From the NCBI GenBank assembly GCA_016935955.1, contig JAFGPY010000430.1, forward strand, positions 1 to 28,948: a stretch of DNA of 28,948 nt, in the 5' to 3' direction. The notes beneath the pieces were generated by a model. The model ran no database searches and was not told where the DNA came from. It saw only the letters and a program-made list of their open reading frames with translations. Within the stretch, counting starts at the first letter, position 1. The number at the start of each line of letters is the position of its first letter. The translations under genes and the position numbers were made by a program. Shown piece after piece: positions 1 to 8,651 of the stretch. This DNA comes from Planctomycetota bacterium. Lineage in GTDB: Bacteria > Planctomycetota > Phycisphaerae > FEN-1346 > JAACEH01.

Positions 1-221
1 AAGGGGTCAAGAACAGTATGGGCGCGAACTTCTTTTGGCGCAAGTAGTTATATTAATGGCGCATAATGTTGATTGCCGGGGGATCGACGGGCAGAACCTC
101 GCCTATCCCGCCGCAGTGCGGCAGGCTTGTGTCTGCGCCGTTGCCGCTGGCGTAGGGGCGGCTCGCGAGTCGCTCTGTCGCAATGCGTGGTCGCAGAGCC
201 GTCGCTTCGCGGGGAGTTCCT

Positions 222-770
222 ATGGCCGAAATCCGCAAGCCCGAGCCGGTCAAGTTGCTGGTCGGCATGTTGTCGGCCTGGCCCGGCGCGTTGGCTGCGG
301 CCGAGAGCGAACTGGTCGAACGACACGGCCCCGTGGATCTGCAGAGCGAAATGACCGCCCACGAATTCACCGAGTACTATCGCGATGAGATGGGGCACCC
401 GCTGCTGCGTTACTTCGTGTCGTTCGAACGGCTGATCGATCCGGCCGATCTGGCGGGCATCAAACGCCGCACGAACGACGTCGAGCGGAAATTCGCCGCC
501 TCGGGCGAATGGTCGGCTGCGCGGCCGATCAATCTCGATCCTGGCTACGTCACGCCCGCCAAGCTGATCCTTGCCTCGTGCAAGGACTTCGCACATCGCA
601 TCTACCTGGGCGAGGGAGTCTACGCCGAAACGACTCTCAGTTACCGTAACGGCGCATGGCTGTGCTATGATTGGACCTACCCGGACTTTCGCACGTACGA
701 CTACCAGGCGTTCCTGGCCCGTGTTCGCAACCGACTCATGGCCCAGCGAAAGGAGCCGCGATCCGCATGA
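222..770 (+). CDS. DUF4416 family protein
   Basis: The 182-residue product matches the DUF4416 family from end to end. Near the N-terminus it has the KLLVGMLSA stretch. This is followed by FTEYYRDEMG, a SFERLIDP block, NLDPGYVTPAKLILAS, then KDFAHRIYLGEGVYAETTL and a DWTYPDFRTYDY tail. The family has no firmly known biochemical role. The ATG at 222 is preferred to one at 183 because a GGGGAG ribosome site lies six bases upstream and the family alignment begins here. The stop overlaps the ATG of the WecA-like gene (ATGA at 767-770), so the two are probably translationally coupled. That context hints at a role near surface polysaccharide synthesis, but this is inference only. Confidence 0.85.
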   Translation: MAEIRKPEPVKLLVGMLSAWPGALAAAESELVERHGPVDLQSEMTAHEFTEYYRDEMGHPLLRYFVSFERLIDPADLAGIKRRTNDVERKFAASGEWSAARPINLDPGYVTPAKLILASCKDFAHRIYLGEGVYAETTLSYRNGAWLCYDWTYPDFRTYDYQAFLARVRNRLMAQRKEPRSA

Positions 771-1870
771 CTACCGTGTTCGTGCTTTCTTTCGCGGTCG
801 CCTGCGCCGCGTCTCTGGTCCTGGTGGGCGTCGCCCGCCGGGTCTTTACCCGCATCGGTTTCGTCGACCGTCCGGGCCATCGCAAGATTCACGCCGCGCC
901 CGTGCCCTACGGCGGCGGCGCAGCCATCTTCGCCACGGTGCTGCTGACTGTCGCATCGGGCATGACCCTGGTCGTTCTGCGTAATGCCGCACCGGTCGTC
1001 CGGCTGCCCGTGGCCGACATGCTTCAGACCCACGCCGGAGGCATCCTCTCACGCTGCGGGCCGTTGGTCGGCCTGCTTGTCGCGACGACCATGCTCTTTG
1101 TCATCGGCCTGATCGACGACCGCCGTCGCCTTTCGGCCTGGCCCAAGCTGCTCGTGCAGTTCATCGCTGCCGGCATTGTCGTCTGGGGCCTCGGCATCCA
1201 GGCCACGTTCTTCGTGCCCGTGCCCTGGATCGGCCAGGTCGCCACGCTCTTCTGGATCGTCGCCATCACTAATGCCTTCAACTTCCTCGACAACATGGAC
1301 GGCCTGTCGGCCGGCGTGGCAGCCATCGCCCTGGTCGTGCTGGCCGGTGTCACGGCTGCGGCCGGTCAGGTCTTTGTGCCCGTCCTTGCCGTCGTGCTCC
1401 TCGGGGCCCTCGTCGGCTTCCTGGCCTACAACTTCCCGCCGGCCTCGATCTTCCTCGGTGACGCCGGCAGCCTGACCGTCGGCTTCCTCATTGCTGTGCT
1501 GACTGTCCTGGGTGAGTACTATCGTCCCGAAACCGGCCGCAGCCTCTTCAGCCCCTTCCTGCCGCTGGTGGTACTGGCCGTGCCGCTCTACGATCTGACC
1601 TCCGTGACCCTGATTCGCATTGCCCGCGGCAAGAGTCCGTTCGTCGGCGACACCAACCACTTCAGCCATCGCCTGGTGGCCCTCGGCCTGTCGCGCCGCG
1701 CCGCCGTGCTGACGGTCTACCTTGCCACGTTGACCACGAGTCTCGGCGCCGTCATGCTCCGCGGCGCCGGCACCCTCGAAGCTGTCATCATCTTCGTCCA
1801 GACGCTGGCCATCCTGGCGGTCATTGCCATCTTCGAACGCATCGCCGGGGCCCGGGCTTTGAGACCATGA
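767..1870 (+). CDS. WecA/TagO-like undecaprenyl-phosphate sugar-1-phosphate transferase
   Basis: This 367-residue polytopic protein belongs to glycosyltransferase family 4, related to MraY. Such enzymes move a sugar-1-phosphate, usually GlcNAc-1-P, from a UDP-sugar to undecaprenyl phosphate at the inner membrane, starting O-antigen, enterobacterial common antigen or teichoic-type polymers. Visible motifs are the DRPGHRKIHAAPVPYGGG block near the N-terminus, the LIDDRR acidic pair, FLDNMDGLSAG, IFLGDAGSLTVGF and the late NHFSHRLVALG loop, with about ten hydrophobic segments between them. It differs from the window's MraY (17583) in lacking the PIHHHFQLKGW signature, so it is not a second MraY. 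The ATG at 767 overlaps the preceding stop, and its own stop overlaps the next start at 1867. The exact sugar cannot be read from sequence. Confidence 0.9.
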   Translation: MTTVFVLSFAVACAASLVLVGVARRVFTRIGFVDRPGHRKIHAAPVPYGGGAAIFATVLLTVASGMTLVVLRNAAPVVRLPVADMLQTHAGGILSRCGPLVGLLVATTMLFVIGLIDDRRRLSAWPKLLVQFIAAGIVVWGLGIQATFFVPVPWIGQVATLFWIVAITNAFNFLDNMDGLSAGVAAIALVVLAGVTAAAGQVFVPVLAVVLLGALVGFLAYNFPPASIFLGDAGSLTVGFLIAVLTVLGEYYRPETGRSLFSPFLPLVVLAVPLYDLTSVTLIRIARGKSPFVGDTNHFSHRLVALGLSRRAAVLTVYLATLTTSLGAVMLRGAGTLEAVIIFVQTLAILAVIAIFERIAGARALRP

Positions 1871-4263
1871 GCAAGAAGAAGGCCAGACGCACATCCTCTG
1901 TCGCCGAACCTGTCGCTGTTGCCGCCGCGCCGTCCGTGCCGCGAATGCCGCTCAGTTTCATCGGCCTGATGGCCATCACCGTGCTGATGCCGATGCTGGC
2001 CAGCTATATCCAGGTCGGCGGAGCAGGAGGGTTCCCCGGCACGCAGGCGCTGCTCTGGATGGGCGCCCTGATCGTGATGACCTTCTCGGTCGCATTGCTC
2101 GAAGCCGTTCGCCGTCGCAGCCTATCAATACACCCCAGCTGGGCCATTCTTGGAGTTGTGCTGCTCTCCGCAGGCGCCGGCGTGGCTGCCGCAAGTGCGT
2201 CGGACCGCTACGGGGCCGTGATGGGAGCCGTCGAGGTGGCGCTCGGCGCCCTGTATTTCCTGACGTGTCTGATGGTCATCGACGGTTGTGAGAAAGTCCG
2301 TTGGTTGCTGGCCGCCCTGGTGGCGGGGGCCTTCGTCACGGCCGCATCGGCCGTCCTCGGCAGGACCATGCTTCAGAACACCCTGCTTGACTACTTCATG
2401 GCGTATCGCCTGGAGATTCTGACCGACCTCGGCATTCGCCCCGACTCGCCGGAAGAGCAGATGTATCGCACCCGTATGGCCGGGGACGTCTTTGGGACGT
2501 TCTATCACCCGAACCTGATGGCCAACTACGTGGCCATGGGGGGCCTTGCAGCCCTCGCGCTGCTCGTGGGCCATGCCCGCAAACTCTTCATCCGCCAGGC
2601 CGATGGGAAACCGAAGTCCGTCGCCGTGGCCGCGAGCATCGTGCTGAGCGTGGTGCTGGTGGTTATGGTCATAGCCGTCTGGCTGGCCAAGAGCCGCGCG
2701 GGAGCAGCTGCCGCAGTAGCCGGCGTCTATGTCATGGTTGTCCTGGCCGCGGTCCGACGTCGAGGCCTGCGCGTGGCCCTGATCGTCGGTCCGGCTGCCG
2801 TTGCAGCCATCGCCCTGGGCATTGCCTGGCACATGGACCTGGCCCCCGAGGCGCTCAAGAGCCTGCGCTTCCGCTGGGACTACTGGCAGGGGGCCTGGGG
2901 TGTCATCCGCGATTATCCTCTGCGCGGCGTCGGAGCCGAGAACTTCGGCACCCATTACCTCGTTCACAAGTTGCCGCACGCCCCCGAGGAGATCAAGGAT
3001 CCGCACAACATCTTCATCCGCGCCTGGTCCGAGTTCGGACTGCTCGGACTGTTCGGCGTCGTGACGCTGCTCGTGGCCGCCGCGCGTGAATCCCTACGCC
3101 GGCCGCGCGACCTTCGCGAGCCGCGATGGCCCATGGCGGCCATGTGGCGGCCGATGATCGCGGCGGGCGTCTGCATCGTTGTCATCGGTGCCGTCTTCCG
3201 CGGCCTCGGTCTGTTGAACGAGGGGGCGGCTTACGTGGCCTACGAAACGGTCGTCAGTCTCCTGCTCATGACGGGGGCCTTCATCGGTGCCGTCGGGGCC
3301 GGACTCGAGGACGACGCGTCGCTGGCCGACCGCAGCAACCGCTGGCTCCGTTGCGGCATCCTGGGCGCCCTGGTGGTCTTTATCCTCCAGGGACAGGTGT
3401 CGTTCAATTTCAGCGAACTGCCCACGGCTACGGCGGCCTACCTGCTCGTCGCCCTGGTCGTCGCGACCGCCGAACGGCGCGATCCGGTGACCATCTCGCT
3501 GGAGCCGCGCGGTCGTCGGGTGCTTGTTGCCGCCGGGGTGCTCGCGCTGATGCTCTTCTACGGTGGCGCGCTGCTGGTCCCGGTCAGCGAAAGTCTGGAC
3601 GAGCTTGCCGCGGCCCGCCGGATCGGCCGCATGAAGACCGTCGAGGGCTACGACGGCATCGCCTCGTTGCGCTACCGCGAGGCCCTGCGACGGGCCGCTG
3701 AGGCTTGCCCCAAGTGGCTCCAATGGACCGAACCCAGCGAGCGCGCCGCCGAGGGATTCTGGCACGCCGCCCTGTTCGACTGCTTCCGTGTCACGACACT
3801 GCGGCAGCGCGCCGCTTCGCTCGACGATAGCAACGAGAGCGACGAGAGGAAGCGGCTTCTGGACGAGGCGGACCGCATCGAGCAACGTGCCCGTGCCTCT
3901 TTCAACGCCACGCGGACCCTCTACGGCAAGGTGCTCAAGACGAACCCGATGGACGTCCAGACGTGGTATGCGTTGACCCATGCCTACGCCTCGCTGGCCG
4001 ATAACTTCCCGGACGTTGACGTGCGGGCTGATGCCTTGGCCGCCTGGCAGCATGTCGTGGACCTGTACCCGACGCGAGCCCCGTGGCGTTGCGACTTCGC
4101 ACGGTTCCTGGAGCGATCGGGCCGACACGACCAGGCCGCCGAACAGGCTCGCATGGCCCTGGACCTCGACGACAAGATGCCCGACCCGCTCCGCAAGTTG
4201 CCGGACGAGGACCGCCGGACCTGCCTGCGGCTCACCGGCCACTCGTCGAGCAACTCCGAATGA
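1867..4263 (+). CDS. O-antigen ligase/polymerase-like membrane protein with C-terminal helical domain
   Basis: This 798-residue protein has many membrane segments in its first roughly 560 residues. Around residues 355-400 it has a periplasmic loop of the Wzy_C (O-antigen ligase) type: GVGAENFGTHYL followed by DPHNIFIRAWSEFGLLGL. Proteins of this superfamily join or polymerise polysaccharide on undecaprenyl carriers on the outer face of the inner membrane. After a last membrane span near residue 565 comes a soluble, Arg/Ala/Glu-rich helical tail. Its repeated helix pairs, such as DVQTWYALTHAYASLADNF and FARFLERSGRHDQAAEQAR, resemble TPR units. The start overlaps the WecA-like stop (ATGA at 1867), completing a three-gene operon. 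Ligase and polymerase cannot be told apart by eye. Confidence 0.82.
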   Translation: MSKKKARRTSSVAEPVAVAAAPSVPRMPLSFIGLMAITVLMPMLASYIQVGGAGGFPGTQALLWMGALIVMTFSVALLEAVRRRSLSIHPSWAILGVVLLSAGAGVAAASASDRYGAVMGAVEVALGALYFLTCLMVIDGCEKVRWLLAALVAGAFVTAASAVLGRTMLQNTLLDYFMAYRLEILTDLGIRPDSPEEQMYRTRMAGDVFGTFYHPNLMANYVAMGGLAALALLVGHARKLFIRQADGKPKSVAVAASIVLSVVLVVMVIAVWLAKSRAGAAAAVAGVYVMVVLAAVRRRGLRVALIVGPAAVAAIALGIAWHMDLAPEALKSLRFRWDYWQGAWGVIRDYPLRGVGAENFGTHYLVHKLPHAPEEIKDPHNIFIRAWSEFGLLGLFGVVTLLVAAARESLRRPRDLREPRWPMAAMWRPMIAAGVCIVVIGAVFRGLGLLNEGAAYVAYETVVSLLLMTGAFIGAVGAGLEDDASLADRSNRWLRCGILGALVVFILQGQVSFNFSELPTATAAYLLVALVVATAERRDPVTISLEPRGRRVLVAAGVLALMLFYGGALLVPVSESLDELAAARRIGRMKTVEGYDGIASLRYREALRRAAEACPKWLQWTEPSERAAEGFWHAALFDCFRVTTLRQRAASLDDSNESDERKRLLDEADRIEQRARASFNATRTLYGKVLKTNPMDVQTWYALTHAYASLADNFPDVDVRADALAAWQHVVDLYPTRAPWRCDFARFLERSGRHDQAAEQARMALDLDDKMPDPLRKLPDEDRRTCLRLTGHSSSNSE

Positions 4264-4303
4264 TCCCCGGCCGCACCTCGCCCCCTCTTTCCCACTGTTG
4301 GCG

Positions 4304-4332
4304 TTGCGTTTGCGCTGCCGTGGCTCTATAAT
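4304..4332 (+). promoter_or_regulatory. Candidate sigma-70 promoter for the RDD gene
   Basis: A perfect TATAAT at 4327-4332 lies 17 bases after TTGCGT at 4304-4309, in the 108-base gap after the polysaccharide operon. The -10 is ideal and the -35 is weak. The predicted start near 4339 would give a leader of about 33 bases before the ATG at 4372. Confidence 0.55.
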
Positions 4333-4371
4333 CTGTCCCTCGGGGAACACGAACCTTTACTCTGGAAAATC

Positions 4372-6204
4372 ATGGACGAAGCCCAAGCCCCCCATCCACT
4401 GAAGACGAATCCGCTGTTGCTGCGGCTGATGTTGTGGCCGCTGATTCTTGCGGTGCTGTTCTGGGAGACCACCCTGGAACCGGCCCGAGTCAGCGACGTG
4501 GAATTCCAACTCACCGGCAACCGCACGAACCTCTACGCCGTGCTGGTAGCCCAGTCTTCGGACGATGACGCTCCAGGGGCCACGTTTTTTCGCCGCCTCG
4601 ACGCGATGCGAAAATGGTCGGCCCAGTTCGATCGCCCTCAGGACGAAGACCTGCTGCAAACGGTCGCTTGGCAGGAAGACCTGATCACCCTGTACGCCTC
4701 AGGCGGCATGTTCTTCGTCGGTCCCTCGAAGTTCGGCTACCAGAGTCCGCCCAGCCACGGATGGCGGCCTGTGGCGGCGGCCGTCGACGAACGGACGCTG
4801 ATGGTCGTCGGCCTCAATGCCGAGGGCAAGCCCGTTTTCAACCGCCTGAGTCAGAAGGACCAGTGGGGTACCGAAGAAGCCGTCGACATGGTCGTCGACT
4901 GGACGACCGAGACAGCCCGCGTGGCCCGGGCCGCCGTACGCGACGGGCAGTTCCATGTGGTCTGGACCGAGCCCGTGCCCGTGGGGCCGTTGGGCGGCAG
5001 GCCTGGCGACCGTCAACTGCGTTTTGCGTGGCGTGACCAGGCGGGCAAGTGGAAGGGTCCCTTCACGGCCGAGTTCAAAGATCGCAACCAGACCCGCTAT
5101 GTTCTCGCTGGGCCCGTGTCCGTGGCATCGCTGGGAGCCGACTTGGGTATGCTTTGCACGGTGCGTCCCGCGGCGGTCGCCTCGCCGGCGGCGGGATCCG
5201 ATGGGGCCAAGGCTGAACCGAAACCGGATGTCGACGACCAGAGTGAGATAAAACCAACCACCGAAGCCGAGACATCTGATGCCGACGCTTCGGCCGACAA
5301 CGGGCAACTGGTCTATGCACGCTTCTACCCCAGCGATGGGCAATGGCACGTCGAATGGGAGGCCAAGTTGTCCTTCGAGCGGCCGCAGGACATTGAGGCC
5401 TACGGTCTGGCCCGATTCCGCGACCGTCTGGTGGCGGCCGCTTACGACGGCAACGAAGTCCGGACGGTTGCGGTCGCAGCGGCTGAGACGTCTGTCCAGG
5501 ACGAGACCTTCCCGACGGTGAGCATCGCCCTGCCGCTGCTGAACGAGGGCAGGGGCACATGGGTTCAGACCGTTCTGATGATCGTCGCCATGGTCCTGGT
5601 GACCGTGCTGGCCATTCGCGGATACCGGCAGCGCGTCATGCCTCCGCCGGGCATTCCCGACGAGGAGTACCGCCGTCGGGCGGCCCGGGCGGCGGCCTAT
5701 CAGGTCGAGAAGCTCATGTACCTGCCCGTTCTTCTTCGTCGCTCCGCGGCGTTCGTCATCGACATGATAATCGTTTTCTTCATCGTAGGCGTGATCCTGT
5801 TCGTGGCGGCGGCTTGGTATCGGCCCGATCTGTTCCTTGGCGGCAAGCTGGCTGATGCCCAAGCGTGGCTGAGCAGTATCTCGTATAGTGTGCCGATGGT
5901 CACACTCAAGGCCGTGCCTTTCGTGTACTTTACCGCCACGGAGTTGATCCTGGGCCGGACGCCCGGCAAGATGATCTGCGGACTGACCATCGTCGATCCT
6001 GCGGACCAGCGGCCGGCCTGGTGGCGAATCGTCGACCGCAACCTGATGCGGCCGATCGAGCTGCTTTGGATTCCCATTGGCCTGCTGGTCATTCTCTGGA
6101 CGCCGCGCAGCCAGCGGATCGGTGACCTGTTCGGCGGCACGCGCGTCGTCATGAAGACACAGCGAACCGACCGCCCGGCACAGACCGATCATCGCATCCT
6201 GTAG
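4372..6204 (+). CDS. RDD-domain membrane protein with large extracytoplasmic N-terminal region
   Basis: The product is 610 residues. An N-terminal hydrophobic segment (about 17-31) is followed by some 370 residues of soluble sequence rich in short beta-like stretches with repeated WxV/VWTE/EWE patterns. An acidic low-complexity linker lies at about 271-311. A second membrane span at 400-416 precedes an RDD domain from about 455 to the end, recognised by RRSAAFVIDM with its Arg and Asp, TATELILGRTPGKMICGL, and DRNLMRPIELLWIP. RDD domains are small membrane modules; some members have been linked to cation transport, but most are unassigned. The N-terminal part could be a propeller or sandwich sensor domain; I do not recognise its family. 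A GGAAA element precedes the ATG, and the gene is 61 bases upstream of the URO-D-like gene. Confidence 0.8.
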   Translation: MDEAQAPHPLKTNPLLLRLMLWPLILAVLFWETTLEPARVSDVEFQLTGNRTNLYAVLVAQSSDDDAPGATFFRRLDAMRKWSAQFDRPQDEDLLQTVAWQEDLITLYASGGMFFVGPSKFGYQSPPSHGWRPVAAAVDERTLMVVGLNAEGKPVFNRLSQKDQWGTEEAVDMVVDWTTETARVARAAVRDGQFHVVWTEPVPVGPLGGRPGDRQLRFAWRDQAGKWKGPFTAEFKDRNQTRYVLAGPVSVASLGADLGMLCTVRPAAVASPAAGSDGAKAEPKPDVDDQSEIKPTTEAETSDADASADNGQLVYARFYPSDGQWHVEWEAKLSFERPQDIEAYGLARFRDRLVAAAYDGNEVRTVAVAAAETSVQDETFPTVSIALPLLNEGRGTWVQTVLMIVAMVLVTVLAIRGYRQRVMPPPGIPDEEYRRRAARAAAYQVEKLMYLPVLLRRSAAFVIDMIIVFFIVGVILFVAAAWYRPDLFLGGKLADAQAWLSSISYSVPMVTLKAVPFVYFTATELILGRTPGKMICGLTIVDPADQRPAWWRIVDRNLMRPIELLWIPIGLLVILWTPRSQRIGDLFGGTRVVMKTQRTDRPAQTDHRIL

Positions 6205-6265
6205 CCGGCGGGCGGGCAACGTCCGTCGTCCCGTCGCCGAGCGACGGGGCAGGGGACGGAAGGGA

Positions 6266-7309
6266 ATGGATGTGAGCTACGATCTGGCATGGCAGGTGAT
6301 CAATCTTCAGCCGACCGAGCGGCCGGCCCACGTCGAGTACACGTTGCACTGGCAACTCATGGCGCGCGTCACAGGCTTGTCGCGCGACGATCCGAACTTC
6401 GAGAAAGAGTTTCGCCGGCTCTGGCAGATCGATCTCTGTTGGCACACCCATGACGGGCCCGTGCCGTGGGATCAGCGCGGCCGCATCACCGATATGGGCC
6501 ACGCCGAGTTCCTGGCCGACGGCAGCGACCAGCGGCAAAGCGCTCGCTCGCCGTTTCGTGACGTCGACGACGTCTTGGCCTTCGATGCTGTGGCCGAGTA
6601 CGGCCTGACGGACTTCGACGAACTGGTCGACTTCTATCAGCGGCTCTACCGCGACGGCCAGCGCGATCGCGACGACGCGGTGTTCACCGGCGGCTACTAT
6701 CACACGCTCGTCAGCGGCGCGATTCTGGCTTTTGGGTGGGACCTGTTGCTGGAGGCCGCGGCCTATCCTGAGCAATTCGAGCGAGTCCTCGACAGTTTCT
6801 TCGAACTGAGCCTGCATCACTACCGTGCCTGGGCACGCACCGACATCAAGGCCTTCATCTGCCACGACGACATGGTCTGGAGCAGCGGACCGTTCATGCG
6901 ACCGGCCTTCTATCGCGAGGTCATCTTCCCGCGGTACGCCAAGCTGTGGGCCGTTCTGAAAGAGGCGGGCAAGAAGGTTCTATTCTGCTGTGACGGGCAG
7001 TGGACGGACTTCCTGGCCGATGCGGCCGCGGCGGGCGCCGACGGGTTCATTTTCGAGCCCATGACCTCGTTCGACGTGGCCGTAGAGCGATTCGGCCGCA
7101 CCCATGTCCTCGTCGGCAGCAAGGTCGATTGTCGCACGCTGACCTTCGGCACCCCTGAACAGGTTCGCTCTGAAGTGGACGCTTCGGTGGCCCTTGGTCG
7201 CGAATGCCCTGGCTGGATCTGTGCCGTCGGCAACCACATTGCCCCTAACGTGCCCGTCGACAACGCCCTGGCCTACTACGACCGTCTCAGCTCAACCTGG
7301 AACCGATAG
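6266..7309 (+). CDS. Uroporphyrinogen decarboxylase-fold protein
   Basis: This 347-residue protein resembles the URO-D superfamily, which includes HemE and the zinc-dependent methyltransferases of corrinoid methyl-transfer systems (MtaA, CmuA). Evidence includes the AFICHDDMVWSSGPFM block, the FYREVIFPRYAKLWAVLKEAGKKV helix region, the AGADGFIFEPMTS segment, HVLVGSKVDCRTL, and the C-terminal VGNHIAPNVPVDNALAYYDRL typical of the family. True HemE motifs near the N-terminus are absent, so heme synthesis is unlikely. At the place where methyltransferase relatives carry an HxC zinc motif the sequence reads VLFCCDG, with Phe instead of His, so zinc binding is uncertain. The ATG at 6266 follows a GGAAGGG ribosome site. 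No corrinoid protein gene is adjacent, and the substrate is unknown. Confidence 0.72.
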   Translation: MDVSYDLAWQVINLQPTERPAHVEYTLHWQLMARVTGLSRDDPNFEKEFRRLWQIDLCWHTHDGPVPWDQRGRITDMGHAEFLADGSDQRQSARSPFRDVDDVLAFDAVAEYGLTDFDELVDFYQRLYRDGQRDRDDAVFTGGYYHTLVSGAILAFGWDLLLEAAAYPEQFERVLDSFFELSLHHYRAWARTDIKAFICHDDMVWSSGPFMRPAFYREVIFPRYAKLWAVLKEAGKKVLFCCDGQWTDFLADAAAAGADGFIFEPMTSFDVAVERFGRTHVLVGSKVDCRTLTFGTPEQVRSEVDASVALGRECPGWICAVGNHIAPNVPVDNALAYYDRLSSTWNR

Positions 7310-7716
7310 GGCCTCCGCCGACCCTCCCCGACTGTGCTCCTGGCATCCGGCCCACCCCCTCGGCTGGAGGCTTGGTCCGATAACTGTTGCGGTACCGATC
7401 CAATTCTAGGAATTTACCCAGGATTCTGAAGATTTCCTTGGGCGTATGACTGCCGCCTCTTCCGTGCCGGTGGCGCGAATTGCACCACAGTGTCCCGGGG
7501 GCTGGCTGGTATTCCGACCGCTTACGGAAACGCCGTTTCTGATGCTGATAGCAGTGATTCGCCTGCTGTTTCCTTCCTCCCGACGCTGCTTGCGACGACC
7601 CGGGTTCGGGTTGTGCGGTCTGTGCGGGCAGGGTTGCGGCCTTTGCTGTTGCCGCCGGAAAAGTTGTCCCATCTTCCCGAAAATGCCGATCCCTTGCGAC
7701 CTGAAGCCCGCTCGGC
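7310..7716. other. Intergenic region with no recognisable gene
   Basis: About 400 bases separate the URO-D-like gene from the PEP-CTERM promoter. Small open frames exist on both strands but have no ribosome sites, family motifs or coding-like codon pattern. Near the left end GCCTCCGCCGA at 7311-7321 can pair, with a one-base bulge, with 7360-7371, but no U-tract follows, so it is at best a weak terminator. A short dyad AATTC-TAG-GAATT lies at 7402-7414. Confidence 0.5.
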
Positions 7717-7745
7717 TTGACTGTCGAGAAACCTTGGGCTATACT
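7717..7745 (+). promoter_or_regulatory. Sigma-70 promoter for the PEP-CTERM gene
   Basis: TTGACT at 7717-7722 and TATACT at 7740-7745 are separated by exactly 17 bases, giving one of the best consensus promoters in the window. Transcription would begin near 7752, leaving a leader of about 119 bases before the ATG at 7871. Confidence 0.75.
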
Positions 7746-7810
7746 GTCATAGCGTACTCGGGGGAGTATCCTGGCTGAAGCCATCTCTCGATAGCTGTGT
7801 CTCTAATTTG

Positions 7811-7843
7811 TGAGCCCAACGCGTGCGTTCGCGCTTAGGCTCA
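7811..7843 (+). promoter_or_regulatory. Leader hairpin upstream of the PEP-CTERM gene
   Basis: TGAGCC at 7811-7816 pairs with GGCTCA at 7838-7843. Inside that loop, AACGC (7818-7822) can pair with GCGTT (7825-7829). The element is in the predicted 5' untranslated RNA, about 27 bases before the start codon. It could stabilise the transcript or control translation; it matches no riboswitch that I recognise. Confidence 0.35.
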
Positions 7844-7870
7844 GCGAGTTTCGATTTCCGGGGGTGAAGC

Positions 7871-8533
7871 ATGAAGAAGGTGCTTGCAGGTCTTGTCGCT
7901 ATGTTGGTTCTGGGTGTCGGTGGCGCCCAGGCGTCGCTTGTCTCGATGGATTTCGCCAATGCCGGCGGCGACGCGTATCAGCTTCAGGCCGGCGGCGTGC
8001 TGTCGTTCGACAACCTGGTGGTGACCGGAAGCTCCAATGGTGGCGACATCATGAGCTACTTGGTGACGATCGGCGATCTGACGATCAACACGGCCAGCCG
8101 CACTGAGGTCAATCTCCCGGGTATGAACATTGTCAGCTACGGCTTTACGGTGGACACGACCACGTTCGGTGTCTGGGATCCGACCGGGACGACCCAGTAC
8201 ATCGCCGGCACACTGTCGGTAGACCAGATCGTGATCATCAACGGCACCGGGGTCAATCTGGACGCCGATTCCGACGTCGACGACATCACGGGCATCGCGG
8301 CCATGAACAACCCCACGGCCCAGACGTTGTTGGACATGGCGGCCATCGGCCAGGCGGCTTTCTCGCTCGTCCTGACGATTGATCCGCTGGTCAACTTCGA
8401 TGCCCTGATTCTGGCTTCCAGCACCGGTACCGGCCCCGGGGCGGGCAGCGTTGCCGCCGTTCCGGAGCCTGCCACCGCCGCTCTGCTCGGCTTCGGCATC
8501 GTGACGCTTTTCGTTCGTCGTCGCCGCAAGTGA
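7871..8533 (+). CDS. PEP-CTERM sorting domain exported protein
   Basis: The 220-residue product has an N-terminal signal peptide (MKK, then a hydrophobic core ending in GGAQAS near residue 22). The middle is small, Thr/Asn/Asp-rich and beta-like. A C-terminal PEP-CTERM tripartite tail follows: VPEPATAALL, a short hydrophobic helix, and a closing RRRRK cluster. PEP-CTERM proteins are exported and processed by exosortase, usually in bacteria that make exopolysaccharide. No exosortase gene lies in this window. A GGGGGTG ribosome site lies about five bases before the ATG. The gene has its own promoter and terminator, so it is probably monocistronic. The middle region belongs to no family I recognise and its ligand is unknown. 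Confidence 0.88.
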   Translation: MKKVLAGLVAMLVLGVGGAQASLVSMDFANAGGDAYQLQAGGVLSFDNLVVTGSSNGGDIMSYLVTIGDLTINTASRTEVNLPGMNIVSYGFTVDTTTFGVWDPTGTTQYIAGTLSVDQIVIINGTGVNLDADSDVDDITGIAAMNNPTAQTLLDMAAIGQAAFSLVLTIDPLVNFDALILASSTGTGPGAGSVAAVPEPATAALLGFGIVTLFVRRRRK

Positions 8534-8545
8534 GCGGCAGGGGAC

Positions 8546-8651
8546 CACGCGGTGTCTTGGCACCGTGACTGAACGCTGAAAACCGGGCTCGGTGAACCTC
8601 AATAGCTGGCGGCTGCGACCGCAGAGGTTCACCGGGCCCGGACTCTTTTCC
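8546..8651 (+). terminator. Tandem hairpin terminator after the PEP-CTERM gene
   Basis: The main element is an 18-bp stem: 8583-8600 pairs with 8624-8641, with only one G-U wobble. Its 23-base loop can itself fold as GCGG/CCGC. ACTCTTTT follows at once. A smaller bulged hairpin (CAC and GGTG pairing with CACCGTG, about 8546-8567) comes just after the stop codon. Together they form a strong factor-independent terminator that separates this gene from the dcw cluster. Confidence 0.7.

Noticed and set aside
1..221. Promoter for the DUF4416 operon (TATATT at 49-54)
   Set aside because: No -35 at a fitting distance; the true promoter may lie upstream of the window.
3094..4350. Long minus-strand open frame of 418 codons opposite the O-antigen ligase-like gene
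   Set aside because: GC-rich shadow frame with Gly/Arg/Gln-rich sequence and no motif; the opposite strand is a clear membrane protein.
4699..6219. Minus-strand open frame of 506 codons opposite the RDD gene
   Set aside because: His/Arg/Gln-rich shadow with no recognisable domain; the plus frame carries the RDD signature.
7446..7778. Plus-strand open frame of 110 codons before the PEP-CTERM gene
   Set aside because: Cys/Arg-rich with no domain, and it runs through the consensus promoter.
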